Source of the DNA: Bacillota bacterium
GTDB taxonomy: Bacteria > Bacillota > Clostridia > Christensenellales > Aristaeellaceae
NCBI GenBank assembly: GCA_023413135.1
Contig: JAEZQK010000023.1
Coordinates: 1 to 46,656 of the forward strand
Direction: 5' to 3'
DNA length: 46,656 nt
In this document: positions 7,597 through 16,401 of the stretch, in pieces
How positions within the stretch are numbered: position 1 is the stretch's first letter
How the letters are laid out: each line of letters opens with the position of its first letter
Made by a program: the position numbers and the translations under genes
Notes under the pieces: generated by a model
The model's input: the letters and a program-made list of their open reading frames with translations, nothing else
Told to the model about the DNA's origin: nothing
Databases searched by the model: none

Positions 7597-8655
7597 TTAT
7601 ACCAGCCTCAGCGCCGGCTGGGCGTTCAGCGACAGGCCGGCGATTTCGCCCCGGAGCAGCCGGTAATAAGCCGCACCGGCGATCATGGCCGCATTGTCGG
7701 TGCAAAGGGAAAGCCTGGGCATATACAGGGGGATGCCTGCATTATTGCACTGCTCCTGCATCATACGCCTGAGTAAGCTGTTGGCGGAAACACCCCCGGC
7801 CAGCGCAAGAGCTGGAGCCTTTGTTTCCCTGGCGGCCAGCAGCGCCTTTTCGCATAGGGAGGATACAACCGCCATGCGGAAGGCAGCGGCCATATCCGCC
7901 TTGGGCAGGGGTTTTCCCTGCTGATGAAGCTTGTGGGCTTCATTGATGAAGGCTGTTTTAAGACCCGAAAAGCTGTAGTCATAGCGCCCCTCCGGGTGGG
8001 GCCGGGGCAGGGAAAAGGCGGAAGGATCACCTTCCTCCGCCAGCGCATCCAGGCGCGGCCCACCAGGATAGTTTAAATCCAGCACCCGGGCTGCCTTATC
8101 GAAGGCTTCCCCGGCGGCATCGTCCTGGGTCTGGCCCAGCAGATGGTAGACGCCGTACTCCTTCACCTGGATCAGATGGCTGTGGCCGCCGCTGACCACA
8201 AGGCTCAAAAAGGGTGGCTTCAAGCCAGGGTGGGAAAGGTAATTGGCGCTGACGTGGCCCTCGATATGGTTCACGGGGATCAAGGGCAGGTTTGATGCGT
8301 AGGCCAGGCCCTTCATGCAGCTTACGCCCGTCAACAGCGCGCCCACCAGGCCGGGGCCGTAGGTGACCGCCAGGGCATCTATTTGGGAGAGTGTCATCCC
8401 CGCCTCGATCAGTGCCTGGTCGATTACCCGGTCGCAGGCGTCCACATGGGCGCGGCTGGCGATTTCCGGTACTACGCCGCCGTACAGCGCGTGCAGGTCG
8501 ATTTGGGAAAACACAACGTTGCTGATTATATTCCGTCCGTTTTCCACGATGGCCGCTGCCGTCTCATCGCAGGAGGTTTCCAGGGCCAGGATGCGTACCA
8601 TTTCCTTGACTTTGAGGGCGCTGACTTTTTCCCGGCAGGCCGATTCATAGGTCAT
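7597..8655 (-). CDS. tsaD: tRNA N6-adenosine threonylcarbamoyltransferase TsaD
   Basis: This enzyme transfers the threonylcarbamoyl group from TC-AMP to A37 of ANN-decoding tRNAs, working with TsaB and TsaE. It shows LALETSCDETAAAIV at the start of the ASKHA fold, VNHIEGH (two metal-binding histidines), VSGGHSHL, and LALAGGVSANSLLRR near the C-terminus. Two starts are possible: ATG 8655, overlapping the upstream stop (ATGA) and giving 352 residues, or ATG 8601, giving a more typical length but a very tight AAGGAA spacing. I keep 8655 for the coupling. A hairpin (GTGCTGCTG at 7572-7580 with 7587-7595) follows the stop. Confidence 0.95.
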   Translation of the reverse strand: MTYESACREKVSALKVKEMVRILALETSCDETAAAIVENGRNIISNVVFSQIDLHALYGGVVPEIASRAHVDACDRVIDQALIEAGMTLSQIDALAVTYGPGLVGALLTGVSCMKGLAYASNLPLIPVNHIEGHVSANYLSHPGLKPPFLSLVVSGGHSHLIQVKEYGVYHLLGQTQDDAAGEAFDKAARVLDLNYPGGPRLDALAEEGDPSAFSLPRPHPEGRYDYSFSGLKTAFINEAHKLHQQGKPLPKADMAAAFRMAVVSSLCEKALLAARETKAPALALAGGVSANSLLRRMMQEQCNNAGIPLYMPRLSLCTDNAAMIAGAAYYRLLRGEIAGLSLNAQPALRLV

Positions 8656-9341
8656 GCTTGTCGTTTCCTTCTTTTCAGGTACAGAATGGCGTTAAGGTTA
8701 AAAAACGCCGCGCTTATCAGCCAGAATAGCCCGATACGGGCCGCATATGCCATGAAGAACGAGGTAGGCATCAATTGCAGCAGCAAATCCTGCTTGGGAT
8801 TCAAGATCCATAGGTCATTGGTGAAGAATATGTGGTGAAACAGGGTAAACAAGGTATGGAAATCTACCGCCGCCCATACGGCCAGGGTAGCCCCCAGCGC
8901 GGCAAGGAACAGGCTGACACGGATATAACTGCGGGCAAGCATAATAAGCATGGGACGAAAGCGGAACAGCGATAGCGCAAGGCAGACGATTACGATCAAT
9001 GCGCAAGATAAAAACACGGACCGGCAGAGGGAAAAAAGATTTCTCACATCCTGCATATGCTGGAGCTCTTTTTCAGAAAAGGCCTCCCTGGTTTGCCCGT
9101 GAACGGATAATGTGGTTTGAAAAGTATCCGCGCGGCCGGTAAGGTAAGCCGTGATCTTTTCGGCCAGACCAAGGTATTCCTGAACGGCTACTCCGGTGAT
9201 GTTTGGATCGGAGTGGCGGAGGAACATGGCATCCATATAGTTTGCGTTTCCCGCCACGGCGAGGAGGACTCCGCATAAAAGGCCGAGGAGCAGGGTTAAG
9301 GAGAGCAGTATACTTCCAACGGCCTGAAAAATCTTTTTCAT
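8652..9341 (-). CDS. TIGR01906/DUF1461-type integral membrane protein
   Basis: About 229 residues with a membrane segment at 5-30, an external region, and three to four more segments from residue 100 on. The stretch DFHTLFTLFHHIFFTNDLWILNP followed by a Leu/Met-rich segment and FF is the conserved core of the TIGR01906 (DUF1461) family (the Phe-His, Asn-Asp-x-Trp and Pro residues are the landmarks). The family has no established function. ATG at 9341 was chosen because of GGATG at minus five; a TTG at 9353 is also in frame. The end overlaps tsaD by four bases. Confidence 0.78.
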   Translation of the reverse strand: MKKIFQAVGSILLSLTLLLGLLCGVLLAVAGNANYMDAMFLRHSDPNITGVAVQEYLGLAEKITAYLTGRADTFQTTLSVHGQTREAFSEKELQHMQDVRNLFSLCRSVFLSCALIVIVCLALSLFRFRPMLIMLARSYIRVSLFLAALGATLAVWAAVDFHTLFTLFHHIFFTNDLWILNPKQDLLLQLMPTSFFMAYAARIGLFWLISAAFFNLNAILYLKRRKRQA

Positions 9342-9370
9342 GTTTACATCCAATTCCGGTGAATGATTGA

Positions 9371-9426
9371 GAGTATTTCGCTCCTGCGGGAGCGACCAGG
9401 GCTTTCCGATCGCCCTGGACTTTTGG
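9371..9426 (+). repeat. Double-hairpin repeat, family C, copy 1
   Basis: The 44-base core (9376-9419) holds two hairpins: GCTCC-TGC-GGAGC, then CCAGGGC with GCCCTGG around the fixed loop TTTCCGATC. Copies at 23498-23541 and 23604-23650 keep both loops and change both stems. It sits upstream of the DUF1461-tsaD run. Confidence 0.85.
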
Positions 9427-9503
9427 GCGCATCCCTTTACATATGATCATTTGTAGATGATACTTTGTAATACCGGCCAACAATATTACAATGATTGAAC
9501 AGA

Positions 9504-9558
9504 AGTTTTTGAAGAGGTCCAGGGGGGACTTTTTTCAAAAAGTCCCCCCTGGCGTCCC
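9504..9558 (+). repeat. Dispersed palindromic element, family D, copy 2
   Basis: AGTTTTTGAAGAGGTCC leads into a perfect 16-bp stem (9519-9534 with 9537-9552, loop TC) and ends GGCGTCCC directly against the stop codon of prfB. The orientation is the same as at mnmG relative to the gene: the GCG end faces the stop. It may serve as the prfB 3' end. Confidence 0.8.
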
Positions 9559-10657
9559 TTATTGCATTTTTAGATACGCGGTGACAAAGCCGGAGAGGTT
9601 GCCGTTCATTACGTCGTCCACATTGCCGGATTCAAAGCCGGTGCGGTGGTCCTTGACCATAGTGTAGGGCTGGAAGACATAGCTGCGGATCTGGCTGCCC
9701 CATTCGATCTTTTTCATTTCGCCCTTGATATCCGCCATCTTTTCTTCCTTTTCCCGCTCCCGTAATTCCAGAAGCTTGCTGCGCAGCATCCTCAGGCACA
9801 TTTCCTTGTTTTGCACCTGGCTGCGCTCGTTCTGGCACTGGACGACGGTGTTGGTGGGGATATGGGTCATGCGCACGGCGGAGTCGGTACGGTTTACGTG
9901 CTGGCCGCCCGCGCCGCTGGCCCGGTAGGTATCGATACGTACTTCCTCCATGTTAATGACGAAAGCGCCGTCATCCTCCAGCATGGGCGCCACATCCAGG
10001 GAGGAGAAGGAGGTATGCCGCCTGGCGTTACTATCAAAGGGGCTGATGCGCACCAGCCGGTGCACGCCTTTTTCACCCCGTAAGAAGCCGTAGGCGTTAT
10101 CGCCATCCACCTCGAAGGTGACGCTTTTGATGCCCGCCTCATCGCCGTCCAAAAGATCCAGCAGCTTTACCTTGAAACCCATGATCTCGCAGTAGCGCAT
10201 GTACATGCGGTAGAGCATCTGCGTCCAGTCCTGGGCCTCTGTGCCGCCCGCCCCGGCGTGCAGGGAAAGGATGGCGTTGCAATTATCGTATTCGCCCCGC
10301 ATTAGCGTTTCCAGCTCCAGGGCGTCCGCTTCTTTGCGAAGGGCTTCGATGGCCTGGCCGGCTTCCGTAACCAGGTCCTCGTCGTTTCCTTCCAGGGCCA
10401 GTTCCATCATCACTTCGATGTCGTCGCCCTGGCTGTTCAGCCTTTCATAATGGTCCAGCTTGTTTTTAAGCGCGCTGATGCGCTGATTTACTTTGGTGGA
10501 CCGCTCCAAATCGTTCCAAAAATCCGGAGCGTTCATTTCTTCTTCCAGCTCGCTGATTTCTTCCTTCATGCGGGCGATGTTAAAGTGCATCACCTGCCTG
10601 CATAATGCTCTCACGGATCTGAATCAGGTCCTGCCGGAATTGGTCCAACTCGATCAT
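9559..10657 (-). CDS. prfB: Peptide chain release factor 2, made by +1 programmed frameshift
   Basis: RF2 recognises UGA and UAA and triggers peptide release. The long frame carries the tripeptide anticodon SPF (RISPFDSNARR) and the catalytic GGQ loop (GAGGQHVNRTDSAVR). The gene begins in another frame: ATG at 10657 (AAGGATG upstream) gives 25 codons ending GDAL, then the stop at codon 26. Moving +1 at CTT joins NIARMKEEISELEEE, giving 365 residues, the normal RF2 length. The frameshift stop is UAA, not the almost universal UGA (see the recoding-site entry). secA lies upstream with a 30-base gap, the usual secA-prfB order. Confidence 0.95.
10579..10599 (-). promoter_or_regulatory. prfB programmed +1 frameshift site with UAA stop
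   Basis: On the minus strand an internal Shine-Dalgarno-like AGGTGAT is followed by GCA CTT TAA C. CTT is at 10585-10583 and TAA at 10582-10580. The order SD, three bases, CTT, stop, C matches the canonical RF2 recoding site, and the stop is codon 26 as in Escherichia coli. The canonical sequence has TGA. UAA can be read by RF1 as well as RF2, so feedback on RF2 level should be weaker. Confidence 0.88.
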
Positions 10658-10687
10658 GCCATCACATCCTTTATAATCATTGAAGGG

Positions 10688-13381
10688 TTATTCCTCTTTC
10701 CCGTGGCAATGCTTATATTTCTTACCGCTGCCGCAGGGGCACAATGCGTTGCGGCTGATTTTGCCGCCGTCGGGCAAGGTTCTTTGCTGCATGGTATTAG
10801 CGTCGGCGCCGGTCGCTTGGGTGGGGGTGGCTACCGCACGGCGCTCCGGAGCCTTTTGCACCCGGGCCTGGTACAGTCTGGTCACGGTGTCCTCCCGGAT
10901 GAGGCGCACCATTTCCTCGAACATGTCGAAGCTTTCCAGCTTGTACTCCGTCACCGGGTCCCTCTGGCCGTAAGCACGCAGACCGATGCCGTCCCGCAGA
11001 TGGTCCATGGCGTCGATGTGGTCCATCCACCTTGCATCCACGGCAGAGAGGAGCACCACCCGCTCGAACTCCCGCATGTCGATGCCCATTTCGGAAAGCG
11101 TGGTTTCGCGCTCGACATAGAACTCCTCCGCCTGCTTTTCCAGGAAGGCTTTGAATTCTTCCGCTTCCCAATCGTCCATTTCCTGCCGGTGGGCGGCAAT
11201 GGTGCCCTTCTTCAGGCACAGCTTTTCCAGGTAATCGGTCACGCTTTCGATATCCCAGTCCATAGCGCTTTCCCCGGTGCAATGGCGGGCCACCACCGAA
11301 TGGATCAGGTCCTTGATCAGCTTCTGAATGTAATCCCGCATATTGGCGCCCTGGAGCACCTGGCGGCGCTGGCCGTAGATGATCTCCCGCTGCTGGTTCA
11401 TGACATCGTCAAACTGCAGTACGTGGCGGCGGATGTCAAAGTTCCGGCCTTCGATACGCTTTTGCGCGCTCTCAATCTGCTTTGTGAGTAGCCCCGCTTC
11501 CATAGGCTGTTCATCGTTCATGCCCAGCCGTTCCACTAGGGGCGCAATGCGCTCGGAACCGAACAGGCGCATCACATCGTCTTCCAGGGAGATGAAGAAC
11601 TGGGTGGAGCCGGGGTCGCCCTGACGGCCGGAACGGCCGCGCAGCTGATTATCGATGCGGCGGCTTTCATGACGCTCGGTGCCGATGATGTGCAGGCCGC
11701 CCACCGTTACCACACGGTCATGCTCCGCATCGGTGTTTTTTTTGAAATTCTGGAATAGCTCATTGTAGCGCGCCCGGGCATCCAGCACTTCCTGGGGCAC
11801 GTTTTCGTTGTGGCCGGTAGCTTCCTCGATCAGTTCGGGAGGAACTTCGTCCTGGCGCATCTGCCGCCGGGCAAGGTAATCCGGGTTGCCGCCCAGCAGG
11901 ATATCGGTGCCGCGGCCGGCCATATTGGTGGCGATGGTAACGGCTCCGTAGTGGCCGGCCTGGGCTACGATTTCAGCTTCCTTTTGGTGGTGCTTGGCAT
12001 TTAGCACCTCGTGCTGTATGCCCCGAAGCTCCAGCATGCGGCTGAGCATTTCGCTGGTTTCCACCGATACGGTACCCACCAATACCGGCTGGCCTGTTTT
12101 GTTGCGGGCGACGATCTCCTCCACCACGGCCTTGAACTTGCCCTGCTTGGACTTATAGACCAGGTCGTTTAAGTCCTTGCGGATCATTTCCTTATTGGTG
12201 GGGATTTGCACCACGTCCAGGCTGTAAATGCTCTGGAACTCATCTTCCTCCGTCTTGGCGGTACCCGTCATGCCGGATAGCTTCTTATACATGCGGAAGT
12301 AATTTTGAAAGGTGATGGTGGCCAGCGTTTTGCTTTCCCGCTCCACCTTTACACGTTCCTTCGCTTCGATGGCCTGATGCAGCCCGTCGGAATAGCGGCG
12401 GCCCACCATGAGGCGGCCGGTGAACTCGTCCACGATGACGACTTCGCCGTTTTGCACCACGTAGTCCACGTCCCGCTTCATGAGGGCGTGGGCTTTTAAT
12501 GCCTGGAGCACGTGATGGTTAAGCTCGGTATTTTCCACGTCGGACAGGTTGTCCACTCCGAAAGCCTGCTCGGTTTTGCGGGTGCCTTCCTCGGTGAGGG
12601 TGACGGCCTTTTGCTTTTCGTCGATGGTATAGTCTGTTTCATTGCGCAGCCGGGCCACAAAGCGGTCGGCCTTATCGTACATGTCGGTGGACTTGTCGCC
12701 CTGGCCGGAAATGATCAGCGGCGTGCGGGCTTCGTCGATCAGGATGGAGTCCACTTCATCCACGATGGCAAAGGGATGGCCCCTTTGCACCATATCCCGC
12801 TGGAAGATGACCATGTTGTCGCGCAGGTAGTCAAAGCCCAGTTCGTTGTTGGTGCCGTAGGTGATGTCACAGGCGTAGGCGGTGCGGCGCTGGTCATTGT
12901 TCAGGTCGTGAATGATCAGCCCGACGGTGAGCCCCAGGAAGCGGTAGATTTTGCCCATCCATTCGCTGTCGCGCTTGGCCAGGTAGTCGTTCACCGTGAC
13001 GATGTGCACGCCGTTGCCGGTGAGGGCGTTTAAGTAGGCGGGCAGGGTGGATAACAGTGTTTTGCCCTCGCCCGTCTTCATTTCGGCGATCCGGCCCTGG
13101 TGAAGCACGATGCCGCCCAGCAATTGTACCCGGTAATGGCGCTGGCCGATGGTGCGGATAGCGGCTTCCCGGACGGTAGCAAAGGCTTCGGGGAGAATAT
13201 CATCCAGCGTGGAACCATTGGCCAATCGTTGCTTGAACTCTGCCGTTTTTGCTTGCAATTGGCTGTCGGTGAGCTTTTTATAGCTTTCTTCCAGTGCTTC
13301 AATGGCGTTCACCGTCTTTTGAAGCCGCCGGATGGCGGCTTCATTGCTTCCGCCCAGCACTTTTTTGAAAATTTCCAGCAT
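10688..13381 (-). CDS. secA: Preprotein translocase ATPase SecA
   Basis: The motor ATPase that drives proteins through SecYEG at the inner face of the membrane. About 897 residues. Walker A is MKTGEGKT (residues 101-108), the DEAD-type Walker B is VDEVDSIL, and the second motor domain carries TNMAGRGTDILLGG and the GRSGRQGDPG motif. The C-terminal zinc tail CPCGSGKKYKHCH binds SecB or ribosomes in other species. The start at 13381 has AAGGAG six bases upstream; a longer frame to 13417 is not preferred. It has its own promoter and is followed by prfB. Confidence 0.98.
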   Translation of the reverse strand: MLEIFKKVLGGSNEAAIRRLQKTVNAIEALEESYKKLTDSQLQAKTAEFKQRLANGSTLDDILPEAFATVREAAIRTIGQRHYRVQLLGGIVLHQGRIAEMKTGEGKTLLSTLPAYLNALTGNGVHIVTVNDYLAKRDSEWMGKIYRFLGLTVGLIIHDLNNDQRRTAYACDITYGTNNELGFDYLRDNMVIFQRDMVQRGHPFAIVDEVDSILIDEARTPLIISGQGDKSTDMYDKADRFVARLRNETDYTIDEKQKAVTLTEEGTRKTEQAFGVDNLSDVENTELNHHVLQALKAHALMKRDVDYVVQNGEVVIVDEFTGRLMVGRRYSDGLHQAIEAKERVKVERESKTLATITFQNYFRMYKKLSGMTGTAKTEEDEFQSIYSLDVVQIPTNKEMIRKDLNDLVYKSKQGKFKAVVEEIVARNKTGQPVLVGTVSVETSEMLSRMLELRGIQHEVLNAKHHQKEAEIVAQAGHYGAVTIATNMAGRGTDILLGGNPDYLARRQMRQDEVPPELIEEATGHNENVPQEVLDARARYNELFQNFKKNTDAEHDRVVTVGGLHIIGTERHESRRIDNQLRGRSGRQGDPGSTQFFISLEDDVMRLFGSERIAPLVERLGMNDEQPMEAGLLTKQIESAQKRIEGRNFDIRRHVLQFDDVMNQQREIIYGQRRQVLQGANMRDYIQKLIKDLIHSVVARHCTGESAMDWDIESVTDYLEKLCLKKGTIAAHRQEMDDWEAEEFKAFLEKQAEEFYVERETTLSEMGIDMREFERVVLLSAVDARWMDHIDAMDHLRDGIGLRAYGQRDPVTEYKLESFDMFEEMVRLIREDTVTRLYQARVQKAPERRAVATPTQATGADANTMQQRTLPDGGKISRNALCPCGSGKKYKHCHGKEE

Positions 13382-13427
13382 GGCTTTCTCCTTGGCGCAT
13401 GCACTTTCACCGTACATGCTACCTCTT

Positions 13428-13457
13428 ATTATACCATGGGAAACGACTGGGAATCAA
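13428..13457 (-). promoter_or_regulatory. Probable secA promoter
   Basis: On the minus strand TTGATT (13452-13457) and a perfect TATAAT (13428-13433) are 18 bases apart, about 45 bases upstream of the secA start. The -35 overlaps the last bases of the ylbJ-like gene. Confidence 0.65.
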
Positions 13458-14497
13458 GAAAACAATTTCTTGCTGCGGGGCGTACCGGGAATCAGCAAGC
13501 TCAGGAACCATACGGCCAGAGACGCGATAGGCAGCACCGGTGCGTTCTGTGCCGCCGGTGCATAGGTGGGGGATACAACCGCGCCTGCCAGGGGAAACAG
13601 AACAAAGCACAGGCCGAAGGAAAGCAGGGCATGACACAGCCTTCCCTTGAGCAAAAAACCAAAGGAAACGCCACCCGCCTGCAAAAAGGCTAGGTTCTGC
13701 AAGAGGATGGACAATCCTCCAAACGAAGCGGCGGCGCACAGAAGCGCCGGACGCAGGGCGGGAAGCGAGTCTGGCAGGGGAACGGTCAATATGCGGGAGC
13801 AGCCCGCAGTTACTTCCAGAAAAGCCTGCAGCCCGGCAAGGAGGCCCTCCGGCAGGTTTGGCAGCGCGCAGCAGACCATTTGGGCGGCGACGCTGCCCAA
13901 CACCATCAGGCCGCACACGGTAAACATGGCCATGGCGGCCGACGACATTACCTGGGCAAGGCTAAAAGCACCATCAGGCTTGGCAGCAGCATTTTCCGGA
14001 AGGGGAGGGCACTTGAAAAAAAACCTGGAAAGCTGGCCGGTTAAAAAGGCACCCAGCCAGTGGGCAATCAGTATTACCCAGCCCAAGGCCAGGCTATGGA
14101 CCCAGCCCCCCAGTGTACCCACAAAGAACATGGGGCTCATGGTGCCCGCGTACAGCGCAAACCGCTTCAAACCGGCGCGGCCGGCAGGGCTGCTTACCGA
14201 GAACTCCTGGGACAGCCTTGATCCGCCGGGGGAGCCTGATAAAAGACCCAGGGCCAGCAGCGGACAAAAAATGGCAGGGAGGCCGAAAAGGCGGCTGACG
14301 CCTGTTTTTTCCCTTGATTTCAAGCTGCCTGTGATCAGCAGCATGCATGCAAGAAAGGGAAACAGGGTGGGCAGCACCGCTACGGCCCACAGCCGGCAGG
14401 CTTCTGAAGCAGCCCGGGCCGCTTCCCGGGGGAAATAGAACATGCATCCGGCCAGCAGCCCGGCGATGGCGGGCACAAAAAAGCGCTTCATTTTCAT
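13454..14497 (-). CDS. ylbJ: YlbJ-like sporulation integral membrane protein
   Basis: About 347 residues with eight or more hydrophobic segments. The central stretch SGSPGGSRLSQEF followed by a helix and LYAGTMSPMFFVGTLGG matches the pattern of nucleoside-recognition (Gate) domains in YlbJ, where a similar Gly/Pro-rich loop occurs twice per protein. YlbJ is needed for spore formation in Bacillus under sigma-E control; its transport role is unsettled. The start is ambiguous: the frame opens to 14620, but GAAGGG lies upstream of ATG 14497 and the signal-like hydrophobic segment begins there. Presence suggests an endospore-forming ancestry. The symbol is given by similarity of pattern only. Confidence 0.68.
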   Translation of the reverse strand: MKMKRFFVPAIAGLLAGCMFYFPREAARAASEACRLWAVAVLPTLFPFLACMLLITGSLKSREKTGVSRLFGLPAIFCPLLALGLLSGSPGGSRLSQEFSVSSPAGRAGLKRFALYAGTMSPMFFVGTLGGWVHSLALGWVILIAHWLGAFLTGQLSRFFFKCPPLPENAAAKPDGAFSLAQVMSSAAMAMFTVCGLMVLGSVAAQMVCCALPNLPEGLLAGLQAFLEVTAGCSRILTVPLPDSLPALRPALLCAAASFGGLSILLQNLAFLQAGGVSFGFLLKGRLCHALLSFGLCFVLFPLAGAVVSPTYAPAAQNAPVLPIASLAVWFLSLLIPGTPRSKKLFS

Positions 14498-14702
14498 CAC
14501 GCCCTTCACTTTGAAGGAAACACTGATACAGTATATGGGCGGGATGAAAAGGCATGCGTAGCAGCGGAGTTTAAAGAGCTTCCTCATTACGGATGCAAGC
14601 AGAGACAGCTTTACTTTCATGCCATTGATGGCGTATCATATTATCAGCGGTAAATCCTGATATAAAAAGTAAGCGGTTGCCAGGCTGCATTCACTAAGGA
14701 GT

Positions 14703-15167
14703 GTGAGTAACGTGTGCGGTGTATGCGATCGGATTCAACTGACATTGGATGGGAAAAACCCATACTTTGTGAAAGAATTGGAAACAGGGTATGTTGTGGT
14801 TAGGGATTATCAACGTTTTCGAGGCTATACTTTGTTCTTGTGTAAAGAACACGCGACCGAGCTACATTTTTTGAAAAAGGACTTCAGAGCAAGGTTCCTT
14901 AACGAAATGTCCTTGGTGGCGGAAGCAGCATATAACGCTTTTAAGCCTGAGAAATTGAATTATGAGCTATTGGGGATTGGTGACAATATGTATATGCATT
15001 GGCACCTTTTTCCCAGGAATCAGGGGGATACGCCCGTTCCCGGCCCGGTATGGAAATTGCCTAAAGAAGAAATGTATGATGATAAATATCGGCCGTCGGA
15101 TACTGAGCTCAGCAGCCTGAAAGAAGCATTGAACAGGGAGCTGGAAAAATTGCTGAACATGGAGTAA
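14703..15167 (+). CDS. HIT-family protein
   Basis: About 154 residues with the histidine-triad motif MHWHLFPR near residue 98. In HIT hydrolases and transferases the middle histidine attacks a nucleotide alpha-phosphate. Two N-terminal cysteines (CGVC) suggest a metal site, as in several bacterial HIT proteins. The substrate is unknown. The start is GTG at 14703 with AAGGAG close upstream (spacing only three bases); GTG at 14712 is the alternative. The gene is monocistronic between a divergent gene and a strong terminator. Its lower GC content compared with secA is noticeable by eye. Confidence 0.82.
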   Translation: MSNVCGVCDRIQLTLDGKNPYFVKELETGYVVVRDYQRFRGYTLFLCKEHATELHFLKKDFRARFLNEMSLVAEAAYNAFKPEKLNYELLGIGDNMYMHWHLFPRNQGDTPVPGPVWKLPKEEMYDDKYRPSDTELSSLKEALNRELEKLLNME

Positions 15168-15199
15168 TCCTTTATGGCATCCCGCTATTGATCAAGAGA

Positions 15200-15233
15200 A
15201 ATCCCCCGGTTTTCAATTGAAAACCGGGGGATT
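15200..15233. terminator. Bidirectional terminator
   Basis: A perfect 15-bp stem (AATCCCCCGGTTTTC at 15200-15214, complement 15219-15233) with loop AATT, followed by TTTTC on the plus strand and preceded by A-rich DNA that reads as a T-run on the minus strand. It separates the convergent HIT and secreted-protein genes. Confidence 0.9.
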
Positions 15234-15244
15234 TTCGTCCGGAT

Positions 15245-16198
15245 TCATCCGACGGAGGCGGCTTTCTCCAGTTCCTTCATGGCCTCCCAGATCTCCAGCT
15301 GCCGTATCAGCTCCGGGTCCTCCTGCGGGTTATAACCGAAGCGGTGAAGACCGTTGGGATCGTAGGAAAGTTTCATCGGCAGATACATGACCACATACTT
15401 CGTATCCGGCAGTCTTTCTTCCAAAAGGATATCGACGCCGATCTCATACTCCTGCTCCACGAGCCGTCTTGGATCTACGCTGTTCCAATCCGAAGGGCTT
15501 GTGATCAGGAAAAGGTGCTGCTCTGCTATTTCAAAGCTGCTTTCTTCTGCAGTCTCATCTTCCGCAAGCTGCATGGATACGCGCAGCGCACCATCCCGGA
15601 CGCGCACCGACACCGTGCCGATCACGTACATATTGCTGGCGCACAGATCAATGCGCTTGACGCCGCCGGGAAGTGCGGCGATCTCCTCAAGATCCAGGGG
15701 GGTCGCCATGGTCCAGGCATCCGTTAATCCCTTGTCCAGGCTCTTGATGCGTACGCCGAACGTGCAGGCGGTGTTGTTTTTGAGCGTCACCAGCCTGCGG
15801 TTAAAGGGGAAAACGTATGTCTTATCCCCGGCTGTCAGCGTGATGGTATAGGGGATGGTTGAACTGCCGGAAAATTTCAGATAGATGTCTCCGGAATGGA
15901 AAGTTCCCGAAACCTCCCCATAATTCTTGTCCATGACAACGCTGCCGGTATCCTGGCGAACCACCTGCAGCCGTACCTGCGCAGAGCCTTCCAGCGTGCA
16001 GTCTACGCGGATGTACTGTGTGGCGGCGGACAGTTTTTCCCTGATATATTCGCTGTCGTTCAGACGATTCATGTCCAGCTTATCCACCTGGATCACAAAA
16101 GCATCCTCCGCCAATGCCGCGGGGATGACCGCAATGGCCACCAGCAGCAGGACGAGGCCTGCCAGCACTTTTACGCAAGCCGACCTGGATTTTGACAT
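15245..16198 (-). CDS. Secreted protein of unknown function
   Basis: About 317 residues. The N-terminus has a clear signal peptide: basic SKSRS, a hydrophobic stretch of about 18 residues, and a PAALAED cleavage-like site near residue 30. The mature part looks beta-rich, with several alternating polar/hydrophobic strands, and ends in an acidic helical tail (EDPELIRQLEIWEAMKELEKA). I do not recognise the family. AAGGAGG eight bases upstream supports the start. It is transcribed away from the peptidoglycan-binding protein gene, and the two share a 203-base upstream region. A role at the cell surface is plausible from the export signal alone. Confidence 0.65.
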   Translation of the reverse strand: MSKSRSACVKVLAGLVLLLVAIAVIPAALAEDAFVIQVDKLDMNRLNDSEYIREKLSAATQYIRVDCTLEGSAQVRLQVVRQDTGSVVMDKNYGEVSGTFHSGDIYLKFSGSSTIPYTITLTAGDKTYVFPFNRRLVTLKNNTACTFGVRIKSLDKGLTDAWTMATPLDLEEIAALPGGVKRIDLCASNMYVIGTVSVRVRDGALRVSMQLAEDETAEESSFEIAEQHLFLITSPSDWNSVDPRRLVEQEYEIGVDILLEERLPDTKYVVMYLPMKLSYDPNGLHRFGYNPQEDPELIRQLEIWEAMKELEKAASVG

Positions 16199-16339
16199 GA
16201 CGATCCCTCCTTATTTACAGCGTAATTCTTCTATAATAACGGATTTTCCTGCCTGTTTTCATGCGCCACATATCTTATGGCTGTAATTTTACAGGAACAC
16301 TTCGGTTAGAAAATATTTGTAATAAATTCTTAAAACTTA

Positions 16340-16368
16340 TTTACCATTACGTCATCTTTTGGTATACT
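16340..16368 (+). promoter_or_regulatory. Possible promoter of the peptidoglycan-binding protein gene
   Basis: TTTACC (16340-16345) and TATACT (16363-16368) with a 17-base spacer lie 34 bases before the start codon in AT-rich DNA. The -35 is weak. Confidence 0.45.
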
Positions 16369-16401
16369 ATGGGCAATACCTCAAGAGGAGGAACTTTAAC
16401 C

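Noticed and set aside
10493..11491. 332-codon open frame on the plus strand across prfB and secA
   Set aside because: Opposite-strand shadow; the sense genes are certain and the frame shows no known domain.
14498..14620. Extended N-terminus of the ylbJ-like protein
   Set aside because: No ribosome site at 14620, while GAAGGG precedes ATG 14497; the extra residues look unlike the family.
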